The notes under the pieces: generated by a model
Told to the model about the DNA's origin: nothing
The model's input: the letters and a program-made list of their open reading frames with translations, nothing else
The model's database searches: none
Made by a program: the position numbers and the translations under genes
Assembly: GCA_027451445.1 (NCBI GenBank)
Contig: DAIDJG010000039.1
Location: forward strand, 1 to 46,080
DNA length: 46,080 nucleotides
From: Singulisphaera sp.
GTDB taxonomy: Bacteria > Planctomycetota > Planctomycetia > Isosphaerales > Isosphaeraceae
Direction: 5' to 3'
Part shown: one piece after another, positions 6,817 to 15,552 of the stretch
Numbering within the stretch: the first letter of the stretch is position 1
How the letters are laid out: each line of letters opens with the position of its first letter

Positions 6817-8781
6817 TCAGGCCGGCTTGGAACCGGCCTCCCCCGCCTCGACCACAAACGAAGCACGGGTGACGACGGGGGCGCCGGGCTTGGTGATTTC
6901 CTCAACCACCTGGTAATCGCTACGCCAGGCCTTCGGTGTCAAGACGCAGCGAACATACCCGCGCTGAGCATTGTAGAACCGAACGCACGGGTTCTCAGCC
7001 TTCTGCTTGTCCTGGTTCGGGGCCGTCGCGCGGCCGTTCCCGCCGCTGGTGATCGACGTACCGACGAACTCGGTCGCCACGATGGGCAGGTCATCACGGC
7101 GGTCGTCGACGCGCAGGTCGTTGACCCAGTTTTCGTGGATATCGCCCGTGAGAACGACCGGGTTCGGGACCCGGCGCTCCTGGAGGAACCGAACGACCCG
7201 CATCCGCTCGTGTGCGTAGCCCGGCCACTGGTCCATCGAGTACACCAGCTCGCTTTCCTTGCCGCGATGGAAGCCCACCATGCCCATCATCACCTGCTGC
7301 GCCAGTACGTTCCACGTCGCCCGCGATTCGAGCAGGCGGGACTGGAGCCATCCCCACTGGCGGTCGCCCAGCAAGGTGTTCCGGGGATCGAGCGCCTCCT
7401 TGTTCAGCGGCGCGCGGCCGTCGCCGTTGGGCTGATCGGACCGGTACTGACGCGTGTCGAGCACCTGGAACGTCGCGAGCCGTCCGAACGAGATCGTCCG
7501 GTACAGCTCCAGATGCGGCCCGCGCGGAAGCGATCGGCGCCGTAGCGGCATCATCTCGTAGTAGGCCTGGTACGCGTTCGCCCGCCGCTCGAGGAACTCG
7601 GCCGGCGCAACGCCCGCTTCCTCCGAGACCGCATCGGCATAATTGTTGTCGACCTCGTGGTCATCCCACGTGACGACCCACGGGCATCGGGCATGCATGT
7701 TCCGCAGATGCGGATCGCTACGATACTGGGAGTACCGGGCACGATAGTCGTCGAGCGAACGGATTTCGGCCCCGTGGTGCTTTCGAACTACGTTTTTGCC
7801 ACCGGCATATTCATAAATATAATCGCCCAGGTGGATCATCAGATCGAGATCGTCCTTGAGCATGTGCTCATAGGACGTGAAGAGACCATGCTCGTAATGC
7901 TGGCATGAAGCGAATGCGAAGTTCAGGGCGGATGGGATCGACGAGGAGACCGGCATGGTGCGTGCCCGGCCAATGGGGCTGGTCGCGTCGCCGGCGCGGA
8001 AGCGGTACCAGTACCAACGATCGGGATCGAGGCCGCCGAGCTCGACGTGGACCGAGTGGCCGAGCTGCGGGGTGGCGGCCGCGGTCCCGGTCCGCACGAT
8101 GTCTTTCATCGCCTCATCGCGCGCGACCTCCCAGCCCACTTCGACCAGTTCGGCCGGCATGCCACCACCTGGCTCGAGCGGTGTCGGCGCGAGGCGAGTC
8201 CAGATCACGAAACCACTGGGATCCGGGTCACCCGAGGCGACCCCGAGCGCGAACGGGTCTGCCGCGAACCGAGGCTGGCTCACGGTCCGGCCTTCCGCCA
8301 TGCGACCCAGGTGGGGCAACGCCGCCAGGGCACTCGCGTGCGCGAGGAACACACGCCGGCTTACCTCACCCCGGCGACGCACAAACTCGTGGATTGAAGC
8401 AAGCTCATTCATCGAAGCGATCGACTCCTGCGTTTCAACGGGGACCGGACGCCGTTTGACCGATCCATCGTAGTATATCCGAACGTCCCGAAAACCGAGC
8501 GTGATCTTCACGGTGCGAATTCGGCGAGCGACCGAGGAGGTGGGTCGGAGCTTCGCGGCATTGTCGAACGACTCGCGCGCCAGCCGGTAGTAGCCGGGTG
8601 CGCGATCGGCGGGCGCGTCTGTTGCGACCTCCTGGGCAAGCTCGCCGAGGAGCACCCAGTCTGCGACGCTGCTCGGGTGTTGGGCGACGTCTCGGCGAAC
8701 CAGCTCGATCGCCTCGTAGCGGTCGATTTGGTTTGTGCCGATGACGCGGGCCGCCGGCTTTTGTCCAGCCTGCTGCGCCAC
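6817..8781 (-). CDS. phoD: PhoD-type alkaline phosphatase/phosphodiesterase with extra N-terminal TPR-like part
   Basis: The listed start is the first canonical codon (GTG). The C-terminal ~520 residues are a PhoD enzyme: FALGVASGDPDPSGFVIWTR (N-terminal PhoD domain), FAFASCQHYEHGLF, MIHLGDYIYEYAGG, WDDHEVDNNYAD and LTGDIHENW supply the metal-binding Asp, His and Asn residues. A Tat-type signal (GEVSRRVFLAHASALAALPH) sits inside the frame at residues ~139-158, directly after an internal ATG at 8412 that would be a normal PhoD start. Before it are ~120 residues with helical TPR-like character (VADWVLLGELAQEV; YRLARESFDNAAKL). The frame stays open above 8781 and encodes a good Sec signal peptide there. 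So this is either a real fusion or two secreted products whose separating stop was lost. Confidence 0.85.
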   Translation of the reverse strand: MAQQAGQKPAARVIGTNQIDRYEAIELVRRDVAQHPSSVADWVLLGELAQEVATDAPADRAPGYYRLARESFDNAAKLRPTSSVARRIRTVKITLGFRDVRIYYDGSVKRRPVPVETQESIASMNELASIHEFVRRRGEVSRRVFLAHASALAALPHLGRMAEGRTVSQPRFAADPFALGVASGDPDPSGFVIWTRLAPTPLEPGGGMPAELVEVGWEVARDEAMKDIVRTGTAAATPQLGHSVHVELGGLDPDRWYWYRFRAGDATSPIGRARTMPVSSSIPSALNFAFASCQHYEHGLFTSYEHMLKDDLDLMIHLGDYIYEYAGGKNVVRKHHGAEIRSLDDYRARYSQYRSDPHLRNMHARCPWVVTWDDHEVDNNYADAVSEEAGVAPAEFLERRANAYQAYYEMMPLRRRSLPRGPHLELYRTISFGRLATFQVLDTRQYRSDQPNGDGRAPLNKEALDPRNTLLGDRQWGWLQSRLLESRATWNVLAQQVMMGMVGFHRGKESELVYSMDQWPGYAHERMRVVRFLQERRVPNPVVLTGDIHENWVNDLRVDDRRDDLPIVATEFVGTSITSGGNGRATAPNQDKQKAENPCVRFYNAQRGYVRCVLTPKAWRSDYQVVEEITKPGAPVVTRASFVVEAGEAGSKPA

Positions 8782-8844
8782 CGCGACCGATAACCCGACG
8801 AGGGTTAAACCCGCCAGTGCGTGCCAGGGTTTGAGGAAGGTGGA

Positions 8845-8861
8845 CGTGGGGTTTTCTCCTC
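8845..8861 (-). promoter_or_regulatory. Ribosome site and apparent ACG start upstream of phoD frame
   Basis: On the minus strand GAGGAG (8856-8861) lies 8 nt before ACG (8847-8845), which is in frame with the phosphatase. Initiating there would give STFLKPWHALAGLTLVGLSV then AVAQQA: a textbook Sec signal peptide with an AxA-type cleavage site. No ATG, GTG or TTG occurs in this frame between it and 8781. An ATG-to-ACG change, a sequencing error, or real ACG initiation are all possible. Confidence 0.5.
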
Positions 8862-9263
8862 GGCTGCGGTGTTTGCTCAGCCGTATCCGATAGACCCCTT
8901 CCGTGAAACTTTCGCGCCAGTGACTGCGATCCCGATCTCAGTCTCGTCGAGTGCGATCATGATCGCGTGAATGGTCCCGTTAACCAATCGTTCGCTGTGA
9001 AACTCGACGTGGTGGCGCTTCATGGTGGGAGCCGCTGCCAGCTTGGCATTCCGATTGCTCCCAATATTCCTGGGGCCTCAGGCTCCGAAGGCGGCGGGCG
9101 CGGCTCCTGGGGGGGAAAGACCGCGGCTCGCCGCCGTTATCTTTCGAACCTCCGAACAGGCGCAGCAACGGCCCGAAGCCGGCTGGGTTCGTAGCTCGCA
9201 TCTGCCCCAAGCGGCGGGGTCGGGCGTTCGGCGACGCGCTTGCCGACGCGCGCGGATCGCACA
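8862..9263. other. Intergenic, no convincing gene
   Basis: Several short frames overlap on both strands, but none shows family motifs, a credible ribosome site or consistent composition. I see no repeats of note. Confidence 0.4.
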
Positions 9264-9605
9264 TCAACTGTTCCGTAAGCCGCGGCCGCGATGCGTTACA
9301 AAGGATTGCTCGAGCATCCCCGACGGTGTTATCGAGAGATCGTCAAACGCTTTAAGGAATTCGGCGCACAGCCTCGAACCAAGCTCGTGTCCGAAGCGAT
9401 CCAGGAGCTTACTTCCCACGGGGCGCAAGATCTGCGCATCAATCTCCTCAAAGCGGAGGCCCAACTCCATGACACCGCCGGCCATGACTTGGGTCTCGGC
9501 GACCATCATGGTGTAGCTTCGAGGATTCTGGCCAGCGTTGTAGTAACGCCCCATAATGTCCAGGCACAGGGCGATCGTTTCGCGAACCTGTCGTTCCGTG
9601 TACAC
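9264..9605 (-). CDS. Small hypothetical protein
   Basis: A 113-aa protein of unknown function. The start chosen is GTG 9605 because AAGGAG precedes it by 9 nt; the frame extends upstream to an ATG at 9653 without a ribosome site. The N-terminal half looks like a compact helical domain: YTERQVRETIALCLDIMGRY, then QNPRSYTMMVAETQVMAGGV. No signal peptide or enzyme motif is visible. The coding character (composition, ordered helices) is clearly better than in overlapping frames. Confidence 0.55.
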   Translation of the reverse strand: MYTERQVRETIALCLDIMGRYYNAGQNPRSYTMMVAETQVMAGGVMELGLRFEEIDAQILRPVGSKLLDRFGHELGSRLCAEFLKAFDDLSITPSGMLEQSFVTHRGRGLRNS

Positions 9606-10139
9606 GCGGGGTTTCTCCTTCGAGGGGCGTCCATAGGCCGGCCCTGTTCCCATCGGCCCGAGATGCGGCGATACTGCCCGCGCAGGTATCCCGTCCTCCG
9701 CCGGAAACCCATGAAAACTGTGAGGCCCGTGGACGGACGGCGAGGCCCGAATGTCGGTCGAGTCGCACGCTCGGCGACAGCCCAAATCAGGCCCGACTCA
9801 ACTTCTCTGTTCCGGCAGAGGAGCATTCAGAGAGGTACCCGATCGCAATCATGATGTCAGGACGGCGTTCGTCGAGTCAAGATTCTTCTCGGCGTCGTGC
9901 GATACTTTGTGGCTTGCGGTGATTCCGCGTCTCGCCGAAAGTGCGGCGGGGGGAGCATTCCTTCGCCGCCTGCTGTTCCACCCCGCAGGCGAACTCGCGA
10001 GCGGCTGACGGGCGTCGGATTTGCGTCTCAATCCTCGCCAATGCGCGCGGTCGGCGGTTGGAGCGAGGCTACTATCGTTTGACTGGAGCCGCCTATGATA
10101 ACATTACACACATCACAAATGCCCATCCTTATGAACGAT
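9606..10139. other. Intergenic, no convincing gene
   Basis: Short frames on both strands here lack family features and credible starts. The region leads into the palindromic repeats at 10,140. Confidence 0.4.
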
Positions 10140-10290
10140 AACCCGAAGCGCGAGCGAGGACATTATGTATTTATCCCTCGCTCGCGCGTCGGGTTAGTGT
10201 AGGCGGTCACCGTTTAATACAAATCCGAAACGCGAGCGATAGATTTCATATAGTTATGCGTGTGGCGAGCTTGGGGTTAGTCTAGGAGTT
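10140..10290. repeat. Two tandem REP-like palindromic units (period ~82 bp)
   Basis: The first unit has 20-nt arms at 10140-10159 and 10176-10195 (AACCCGAAGCGCGAGCGAGG and its complement, one mismatch). A second, diverged unit starts at 10222 (AATCCGAAACGCGAGCG) and closes at about 10265-10279 with GCGAGCTTGGGGTTA. Both units are followed by GTTAGT(G/C)TAGG. The arm sequence resembles dispersed intergenic palindromes I associate with planctomycete genomes. The pair lies directly in front of the cytochrome/molybdopterin gene. Confidence 0.75.
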
Positions 10291-10310
10291 CAGCCGTATC
10301 GGGAGGAAAG

Positions 10311-11963
10311 ATGTCACTGACCCACAACGAAATGGCGTTCCCGGCCGACCGCCGGCTCTGCTTATGGATCCGGCCCTCGGCGTTGGCCCTGCTCGTCGCC
10401 CTGGCGTTGGCGCCGGTAGTCGTGGCGTGGGTCCAGTACGCCGTCGCGGGCCTGCCTCCGGTGAGCGGCCCGCGCGACCCGGCCTCGGCCGAGGGGCCGC
10501 ACGGGTTCCCGCTCTGGCTGCGGGCCGCCCATTACCTGAACCTGTTGTTCATGATCTTCATGATCCGGAGCGGGCTGTCCATCCTGATGGACCACCCACG
10601 GCTTTATGGGACCGTCCACTGCGCGCCCGGTTCGGAATGGCTTCGGCTAACCCCCGTGAAGGTCCCTACGGATCGCGTCTGGACGGCCAAGGACGACGCG
10701 CGTTATGTCTCGCCGTGGCTCGCCCTGCCCGGGGGCCGGCATACCGTTGGGATCGCGCGTCACTGGCACTTCCTGGTGGCCTTGCTCTGGGTCGCCAATG
10801 GACTCGTCTTCGTAACGCTGCTCTGCGCCACGGGCCAATGGCGTCGGATCGTGCCCCACGCCTGGCAGATCGTCCCGGAGGCCTGGGCGGTGCTGGTCCA
10901 CTACGCGACGTTCCACATGCCACCCGAGCCCGACGGCTTCTACCGCTACAACTCACTCCAGCATCTGGCCTACTTCGCCGCGGTGTTCGTCCTGCCACCG
11001 CTGTCAATCCTGACCGGCCTGGCCATGTTGCCGGCCGTTGACAGCCGCTTCCGGTGGTATGCCCGCCTCTTCGGCGGGCGGCAGGGCGCTCGCTCGATCC
11101 ACTTCCTCCTTCTCCTCTCCTACCTCGGCTTCATCGCCGTCCACGTCGCGATGGTGGTGCTCACGGGACTGGTCCGGAACATGGAGCACATCGTCATGGG
11201 CACCGACGAGACCGGCATCCCCGGGCCGATCCTCGGCGCTGTCGGGATCGTGCTGATCGTGCTGGCCTGTGTGGCCGCACAGTGGATCTCGTGGCACCGC
11301 CCCCGAGCCCTACAGTACGCTGCTCGCTGGCTCGTCGAGCGGGTGATGAGCGTGACGCTGGACCCGATGGCCCCGCGCGCCCAGTACAGCCGAGAGCAGA
11401 TCTCCCCGCACCTCTGGCCCAACGGGAAGCTGCCGACGTCCGCCGAGTGGCTGCACCTGGCTGACGAAGGGTTCCGCGAATACCGCTTGAAGGTCCCTGG
11501 ACTGGTCCAGAACCCGGTCGAGTTCTCGATGAATGAGATCCGTTCGCTCGGCAAGCAGGAGCAGACGACGATGCACCACTGCAGCCAGGGCTGGTCGGGG
11601 ATCGCCCAATGGGGCGGCTTACCGCTTTCGACGCTCGTCGAACTGGTCCGGCCGGCGCCCGAGGCCCGGTGCGTCGTCTTCCGTTCCTTCGGCGAAGGCC
11701 TCTGCGGCGGCGAGTACTACGACTGCCACAGCCTGACCGACGTGCTCCATCCGCAGAGCCTGCTTGCCTACGAGCGCAACGGGGCCCCGCTGGAACGGCT
11801 CCACGGCGCACCGCTACGGCTGCGTGTCGAGAACCAGCTGGGCTACAAGATGGTCAAGTGGATCAAGTCGGTCGAATTCGTCGCCAGCATCGAGCCGATC
11901 GGCAAGGGCCACGGCGGGAAGAACGAGGATGACGAGTATTACGACCTCATCGCGAATATCTGA
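10311..11963 (+). CDS. Fused cytochrome b561-like membrane protein and molybdopterin (sulfite-oxidase-fold) domain
   Basis: A 550-aa protein with GGGAGGAAAG just before ATG 10311. Residues ~20-340 are a di-haem cytochrome-b-like membrane part with about six hydrophobic segments and candidate haem histidines (RAAHYLNLLFMIFMIRSG; ARHWHFLVALLWVANG; SIHFLLLLSYLGFIAVHVAM). Residues ~385-535 are an oxidoreductase molybdopterin-binding domain: FREYRLKVPGLVQNP, then MHHCSQGWSGIAQWGG with Cys424 as the likely molybdenum ligand, then VENQLGYKMVKWIKSVEFV. The separate bacterial equivalents are MsrP/YedY (enzyme) and MsrQ/YedZ (haem membrane subunit). Here both are one chain, so electrons could pass directly between quinone pool and Mo centre. 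The substrate is unknown. No Tat signal is seen, so the Mo domain's side of the membrane is uncertain. Confidence 0.88.
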   Translation: MSLTHNEMAFPADRRLCLWIRPSALALLVALALAPVVVAWVQYAVAGLPPVSGPRDPASAEGPHGFPLWLRAAHYLNLLFMIFMIRSGLSILMDHPRLYGTVHCAPGSEWLRLTPVKVPTDRVWTAKDDARYVSPWLALPGGRHTVGIARHWHFLVALLWVANGLVFVTLLCATGQWRRIVPHAWQIVPEAWAVLVHYATFHMPPEPDGFYRYNSLQHLAYFAAVFVLPPLSILTGLAMLPAVDSRFRWYARLFGGRQGARSIHFLLLLSYLGFIAVHVAMVVLTGLVRNMEHIVMGTDETGIPGPILGAVGIVLIVLACVAAQWISWHRPRALQYAARWLVERVMSVTLDPMAPRAQYSREQISPHLWPNGKLPTSAEWLHLADEGFREYRLKVPGLVQNPVEFSMNEIRSLGKQEQTTMHHCSQGWSGIAQWGGLPLSTLVELVRPAPEARCVVFRSFGEGLCGGEYYDCHSLTDVLHPQSLLAYERNGAPLERLHGAPLRLRVENQLGYKMVKWIKSVEFVASIEPIGKGHGGKNEDDEYYDLIANI

Positions 11964-12047
11964 GATTGCCGCTTGGTCGAGCACGTTGACCCGATCGCGC
12001 ATGGGACAAAGACGATGCTTAGCCGCCCCTCAGCACGGCAAGACGGT

Positions 12048-12545
12048 TCACGGCGCCGGGGTGTCGAGTCGCTGCGCTTTGGAGCGGCGTTTCCGCTGAG
12101 TCGCTCGGATTCCTATCGAATACAGCAATAAGTATGTTTCGTCCAGAACTGCGACGCACTCGGTATAGCCGGCCCGCCAGAGTTCGAGGCGGCTCGTGCG
12201 GAGGGCTGTGATCGCGTAAAAGAATTCGTCGCCGAGCTTGGCAGGCGAACGCGGAATCGCGCGCGCCGACGACGTCCATTTCCACTTCGGAATGAGCTTC
12301 TTCAACTCGTGAATCAACCGTTTCAACAACGACCCCGGCACCCGGTCCTCGCGCGGTGGCAAGTATTTTCCGGGCACGACGCGCTGGAGAAACGCAATGA
12401 TTCTTGCACACCGGATAATGAAGACCACCAGCCGTAAATCGTCGATCGAGAGGATCGGCGCAGCTTCAGGCGTCGGCGCGTCGCGGTCGTTGGCATTCAC
12501 TTGGATCTCAGCTCGTCCACTGTTGGGGGTCACCGAACGGGTCAT
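12048..12545 (-). CDS. Hypothetical protein
   Basis: A 165-aa protein I do not recognise. ATG 12545 has GGAGG 9 nt upstream. The central part looks like a real folded domain: SIDDLRLVVFIIRCARIIAF, then LLKRLIHELKKLIPKWKW, then LGDEFFYAITALRTSRLELW. The N-terminal ~25 and C-terminal ~20 residues are polar and basic. There is no signal peptide. It runs opposite to the upstream cytochrome/molybdopterin gene and converges with it. Confidence 0.5.
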   Translation of the reverse strand: MTRSVTPNSGRAEIQVNANDRDAPTPEAAPILSIDDLRLVVFIIRCARIIAFLQRVVPGKYLPPREDRVPGSLLKRLIHELKKLIPKWKWTSSARAIPRSPAKLGDEFFYAITALRTSRLELWRAGYTECVAVLDETYLLLYSIGIRATQRKRRSKAQRLDTPAP

Positions 12546-12660
12546 CAGGGCATGCCTCCATCGGCTTGGCTCTTGGTCGCCGCACGCTTCGCAAGCGTTA
12601 ACGCAGTTCTCAGGCCGTGGCCGCGCTTTCCTACTCGTCGACCTGCGTCTTTAACGCGAT

Positions 12661-12734
12661 TCTGCTCGGTCCGCGAAACGGAATTGAGTCGATGCCATCT
12701 GCTCGGTCCGCGAAACGGAATTGAGTCGATGCCA
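12661..12734. repeat. Perfect 37-bp tandem duplication
   Basis: Positions 12661-12697 and 12698-12734 are identical; the unit begins TCTGCTCGGTCCGCGAAACG and ends GAGTCGATGCCA. There is no spacer, which argues against a CRISPR array. No gene covers it. Confidence 0.9.
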
Positions 12735-12974
12735 ATCGACCTGTCCTCGTTTGATGGACTGCCTGACACGTTGTTTTCGGCCGGATCATTATAGTCCCGC
12801 TTTTGCCCGCGGCCAGACCTCGGTCGTACGACCTGCGTCCGCGGGATCGAGCGAATATCGAGTGACTGATTGTCCATGACGCCGTCTGGGAACACATGGT
12901 ATTTCGTGCATGTCGTTGGTTTTTAGGTTCAGGCCGATTTGAGGCCTGAGAGTCTGTCCCACACGTCCCGGGAG

Positions 12975-13096
12975 CGTGAAAATGGGGACTGGCTCCGGCC
13001 GTCTTCGGACGGTGCCAGTCCCCATTTTCACGCCCACTCCGCCAGAAAAGGGGGACAGGCACCTCGAAGACTCGGAGCCATTCCCCCTTTTCTGGC
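12975..13096. repeat. Two adjacent stem-loops of one palindrome family
   Basis: Stem 1: 19-nt perfect arms 12975-12993 and 13014-13032 (CGTGAAAATGGGGACTGGC), with a small inner hairpin CCGTC-TTCG-GACGG. Stem 2: 15-nt perfect arms 13041-13055 and 13082-13096 (GCCAGAAAAGGGGGA). Both arms share the pattern AA-A/T-GGGGAC-GGC, so they are diverged copies of a REP-like element. They precede the hybrid histidine kinase. Confidence 0.8.
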
Positions 13097-13142
13097 TCCG
13101 CTCCACTTCCGGGAAAGACTCTGAGATCACCTAAAATGTGAA

Positions 13143-13159
13143 CCAACTTAAATAGTTGG
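13143..13159. promoter_or_regulatory. Short palindrome upstream of the histidine kinase
   Basis: CCAACT-TAAAT-AGTTGG lies in a locally AT-rich stretch 70 nt before the kinase start. It could be an operator or a promoter element; there is no direct evidence for either. Confidence 0.25.
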
Positions 13160-13229
13160 CGTTGGAATTGCAGGCCTTTCGAGGTGCGCGTGATGGTGAG
13201 ATGGCAAGGAACGGCCTGGAGCTTAGCCC

Positions 13230-14762
13230 ATGGTAGACGATCGAGCCCAGGCTGATGAGTCGCAACGCGAGCGGGCGGAACTGTTCCGTTTCATTGTCGA
13301 GAGCGCTGAGGATTACGCGATCTTCACGACCGATATCGAGCGACGGGTCACGTCGTGGAACGTGGGCGCGGAGCGGCTGATGGGTTGGTCCGAAGCCGAG
13401 TTCACCGGCCAGTCGGCCGACGTCATCTTCACGCCGGAGGACCGTGAGGCCGGCCAGGCTGACAAAGAAGCGAATAAGGCACTCGCCCAGGGCCGGGCGG
13501 ACAATCTCCGTTGGCACATGAAAAAGGATGGCAGTCGCTTCTGGGGCGACGGAGTCATGCGGCCTCTCAAGGACGACGCCGGGAACACCAGGGGTTTCGT
13601 CAAGATCTTCCGCGACCGAACGGCCGAGTTGCAGGCGGAAGAAGCCCGTAAGGAGGCCGATCGACGCAAGGACGAGTTCCTCGCAATGCTGTCCCACGAG
13701 CTGCGCAACCCGCTTTCCGCGATCGCCAGCGCGTCCCAGCTCTCGCTCCGCGTGGATGCCGACGCGGAGACCATCGCGTGGTCAAAAGAGGTCATCGCCA
13801 GACAGGTCCAGAACCTGTCCCACATGATCGCGGACCTCCTCGACATCTCCCGCATCAATCGCGGCAAGATCCACCTCAAGAAGGAGCCCACCCACGTTGG
13901 GCCCGTCGTTACGCGCGCCGTCGAAGCCTCGGCGCCCCTGATCCAGGAGAAGAACCACGAACTGAACGTCTCCATCTCGACCGGGTTGTCGCGGGTGAAC
14001 GCCGACCCCACACGGCTGGAGCAGATCATCACCAACCTCCTCGTCAACGCGGCAAAGTATTCCGACCCCGGGGGCACGATCATCGTGACGGCCCAGCCCG
14101 AGGACGGCGGCGTCGTCATCAAGGTGAAGGACAACGGCATTGGCCTCTCGCCCGAGATGCTTACGGAGGTCTTTGAGATGTTCTCGCAGGTCGACAAATC
14201 GCTCGACAGGACGCGAGGCGGCCTGGGCATTGGGCTCTCCGTGGTCAAGAAGCTCGTCGAGATGCACGGCGGAACTGTATGGGCATCGAGCGAGGGCCTC
14301 GGCAAGGGGAGCGAATTCGCAGTCCGATTGCCCGCGATCACCGAATCGAAGCCCTCGAAGGGCGAACGGAACCGAAGCACGTTGAACTCCGGGAGTCCGT
14401 CGAGACGTATTCTTGTCGTCGACGACAACGTCGATTCGGCAATCGGGCTTGCGAGGCTGCTCAGGCTGGTGGGTCACGAGGTCGAAATTGCCCATGAGGG
14501 GACCGCGGCCATTGAGATCGCCGATGTATTCCGGCCCGAGATGGTCTTGCTCGATATCGGCCTGCCTGGAATGAGCGGTTACGATTTGGCCTCCGAGCTA
14601 CGGACGCACGAAAGCTCTCGAGAGAGCGTCTTCATCGCGGTCTCGGGATACGGCCAGGAACAGGATCGTGAGCGTTCCCGCATCGCGGGCTTCGATCATC
14701 ATCTCGCAAAACCGGTCGATTTCGATGCTCTGATCGAATTGATCTCCTCAGGACGACATTGA
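13230..14762 (+). CDS. Hybrid sensor histidine kinase (PAS-HisKA-HATPase-REC)
   Basis: A 510-aa cytosolic two-component protein with no membrane segment. Residues ~18-135 form a PAS/PAC sensor (FIVESAEDYAIFTTD; VKIFRDRTAELQAEE). HisKA follows with phosphoacceptor His156 in LSHELRNPL. The ATPase domain has the N box (NLLVNAAKYSDP, ~269-280), the G1 box DNGIGL (~301) and a G2 region RGGLGIGLSV (~329-338). After a Ser-rich linker (~373-391) comes a receiver domain: acidic pair VVDDN (~396-400), phosphoacceptor Asp442 in VLLDIGLPG, and the conserved Lys494 in LAKPVDF. All key residues are present. No output regulator is adjacent, so it is an orphan hybrid kinase that would relay by phosphotransfer. 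The ribosome site (CTGGAG) is modest. Confidence 0.92.
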   Translation: MVDDRAQADESQRERAELFRFIVESAEDYAIFTTDIERRVTSWNVGAERLMGWSEAEFTGQSADVIFTPEDREAGQADKEANKALAQGRADNLRWHMKKDGSRFWGDGVMRPLKDDAGNTRGFVKIFRDRTAELQAEEARKEADRRKDEFLAMLSHELRNPLSAIASASQLSLRVDADAETIAWSKEVIARQVQNLSHMIADLLDISRINRGKIHLKKEPTHVGPVVTRAVEASAPLIQEKNHELNVSISTGLSRVNADPTRLEQIITNLLVNAAKYSDPGGTIIVTAQPEDGGVVIKVKDNGIGLSPEMLTEVFEMFSQVDKSLDRTRGGLGIGLSVVKKLVEMHGGTVWASSEGLGKGSEFAVRLPAITESKPSKGERNRSTLNSGSPSRRILVVDDNVDSAIGLARLLRLVGHEVEIAHEGTAAIEIADVFRPEMVLLDIGLPGMSGYDLASELRTHESSRESVFIAVSGYGQEQDRERSRIAGFDHHLAKPVDFDALIELISSGRH

Positions 14763-14903
14763 CGAAGGCTGTATCGAGAGCTCCGAGGTGCGCGCTCATC
14801 CGTCTTTGTCACTCAGAGGGCGGAGCCCGTCGTCAGGCACGACTCGTCGAATTCGACAACGAGTTCATCGAACCGGCCGAGGAGTTCGATCATCACCCGA
14901 TGC

Positions 14904-15419
14904 TTGGTCGCGGTCTCAACGAGGGTTTGGAAGTCGGACGCGCTGAACTCCGTACCCCTGTCGAAAACCGATTCCGGCGCGACCAGCGTTTCTGTCGACA
15001 TCGAGGGTGGAACCCTCCTCGTGGGCGACAACGTAGGCGCATTGCGGTGTCACGACCTGACCACCAGCGCCTCGAAGTGGGACCAGTGGGCCCACACCGG
15101 TGAGGTGGAAAATGTGAGCTGGAGCCCCGATCATCGGCTCGCGGCTTCGACCAGCGCCGACGGCACGCTTCGGCTCTGGAACGCGAAAACGGGTGACCCC
15201 CTCCGCGTGTTCTTGCCGCTTGATCATGACCGTGCCGTGTTGATCTCCGCGGCAGGCCGGCTGGGCGCCGACTCTCGCGGACTCCAGGACAAGTTCGCCT
15301 ACGTGTTCCAGGTCAGCTCCGATGCACCGATCGAATTCCTTCCGCCGGGTGCATTTCGCCAGCGCTTCGGCAAGAGCTTTCCCGAGTTCCTCGACGAGGA
15401 TCGTCCCCTCTGCCGTTGA
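14904..15419 (+). pseudogene. WD40-repeat protein, C-terminal fragment
   Basis: At most 171 codons. It contains about two WD40 blades: TSVSVDIEGGTLLVGDNVGA, then HTGEVENVSWSPDHRLAAST followed by SADGTLRLWNAKTGDPLRVF. A complete propeller needs about seven blades, and no further blades are found upstream in any frame, so this is the 3' end of a larger gene (in this phylum often a kinase-WD40 protein). No ribosome site precedes the first start codon. It ends 139 bp before the Tn3 insertion, so the transposon did not cause the truncation. An antisense frame at 14813-15031 also looks protein-like over the first part. Confidence 0.55.
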
Positions 15420-15552
15420 GATCCAACGAGGCGGGCAGGCTTTCGGGTCGGTCCTGGAGACTGGCGATTTTCGCTCTTTCCCTCGTCCCCCAGGAACTCC
15501 TTCCGGCCTGCCTTCGATTCGTTGGCGTTATATCGGACTCCGTTGTGCGAGA

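Noticed and set aside
9022-9516. Plus-strand frame of 164 codons beginning MVGAAASLAFRLLPIF
   Set aside because: Composition becomes basic and disordered, it overlaps the better-supported small gene on the minus strand, and no ribosome site precedes it.
12661-12734. CRISPR array
   Set aside because: Two identical copies are contiguous with no spacer and there are no cas genes.
14813-15031. Minus-strand frame ending FDELVVEFDE, perhaps an integrase piece
   Set aside because: Protein-like in look, but short, without a ribosome site or a recognisable motif, and it overlaps the WD40 fragment.
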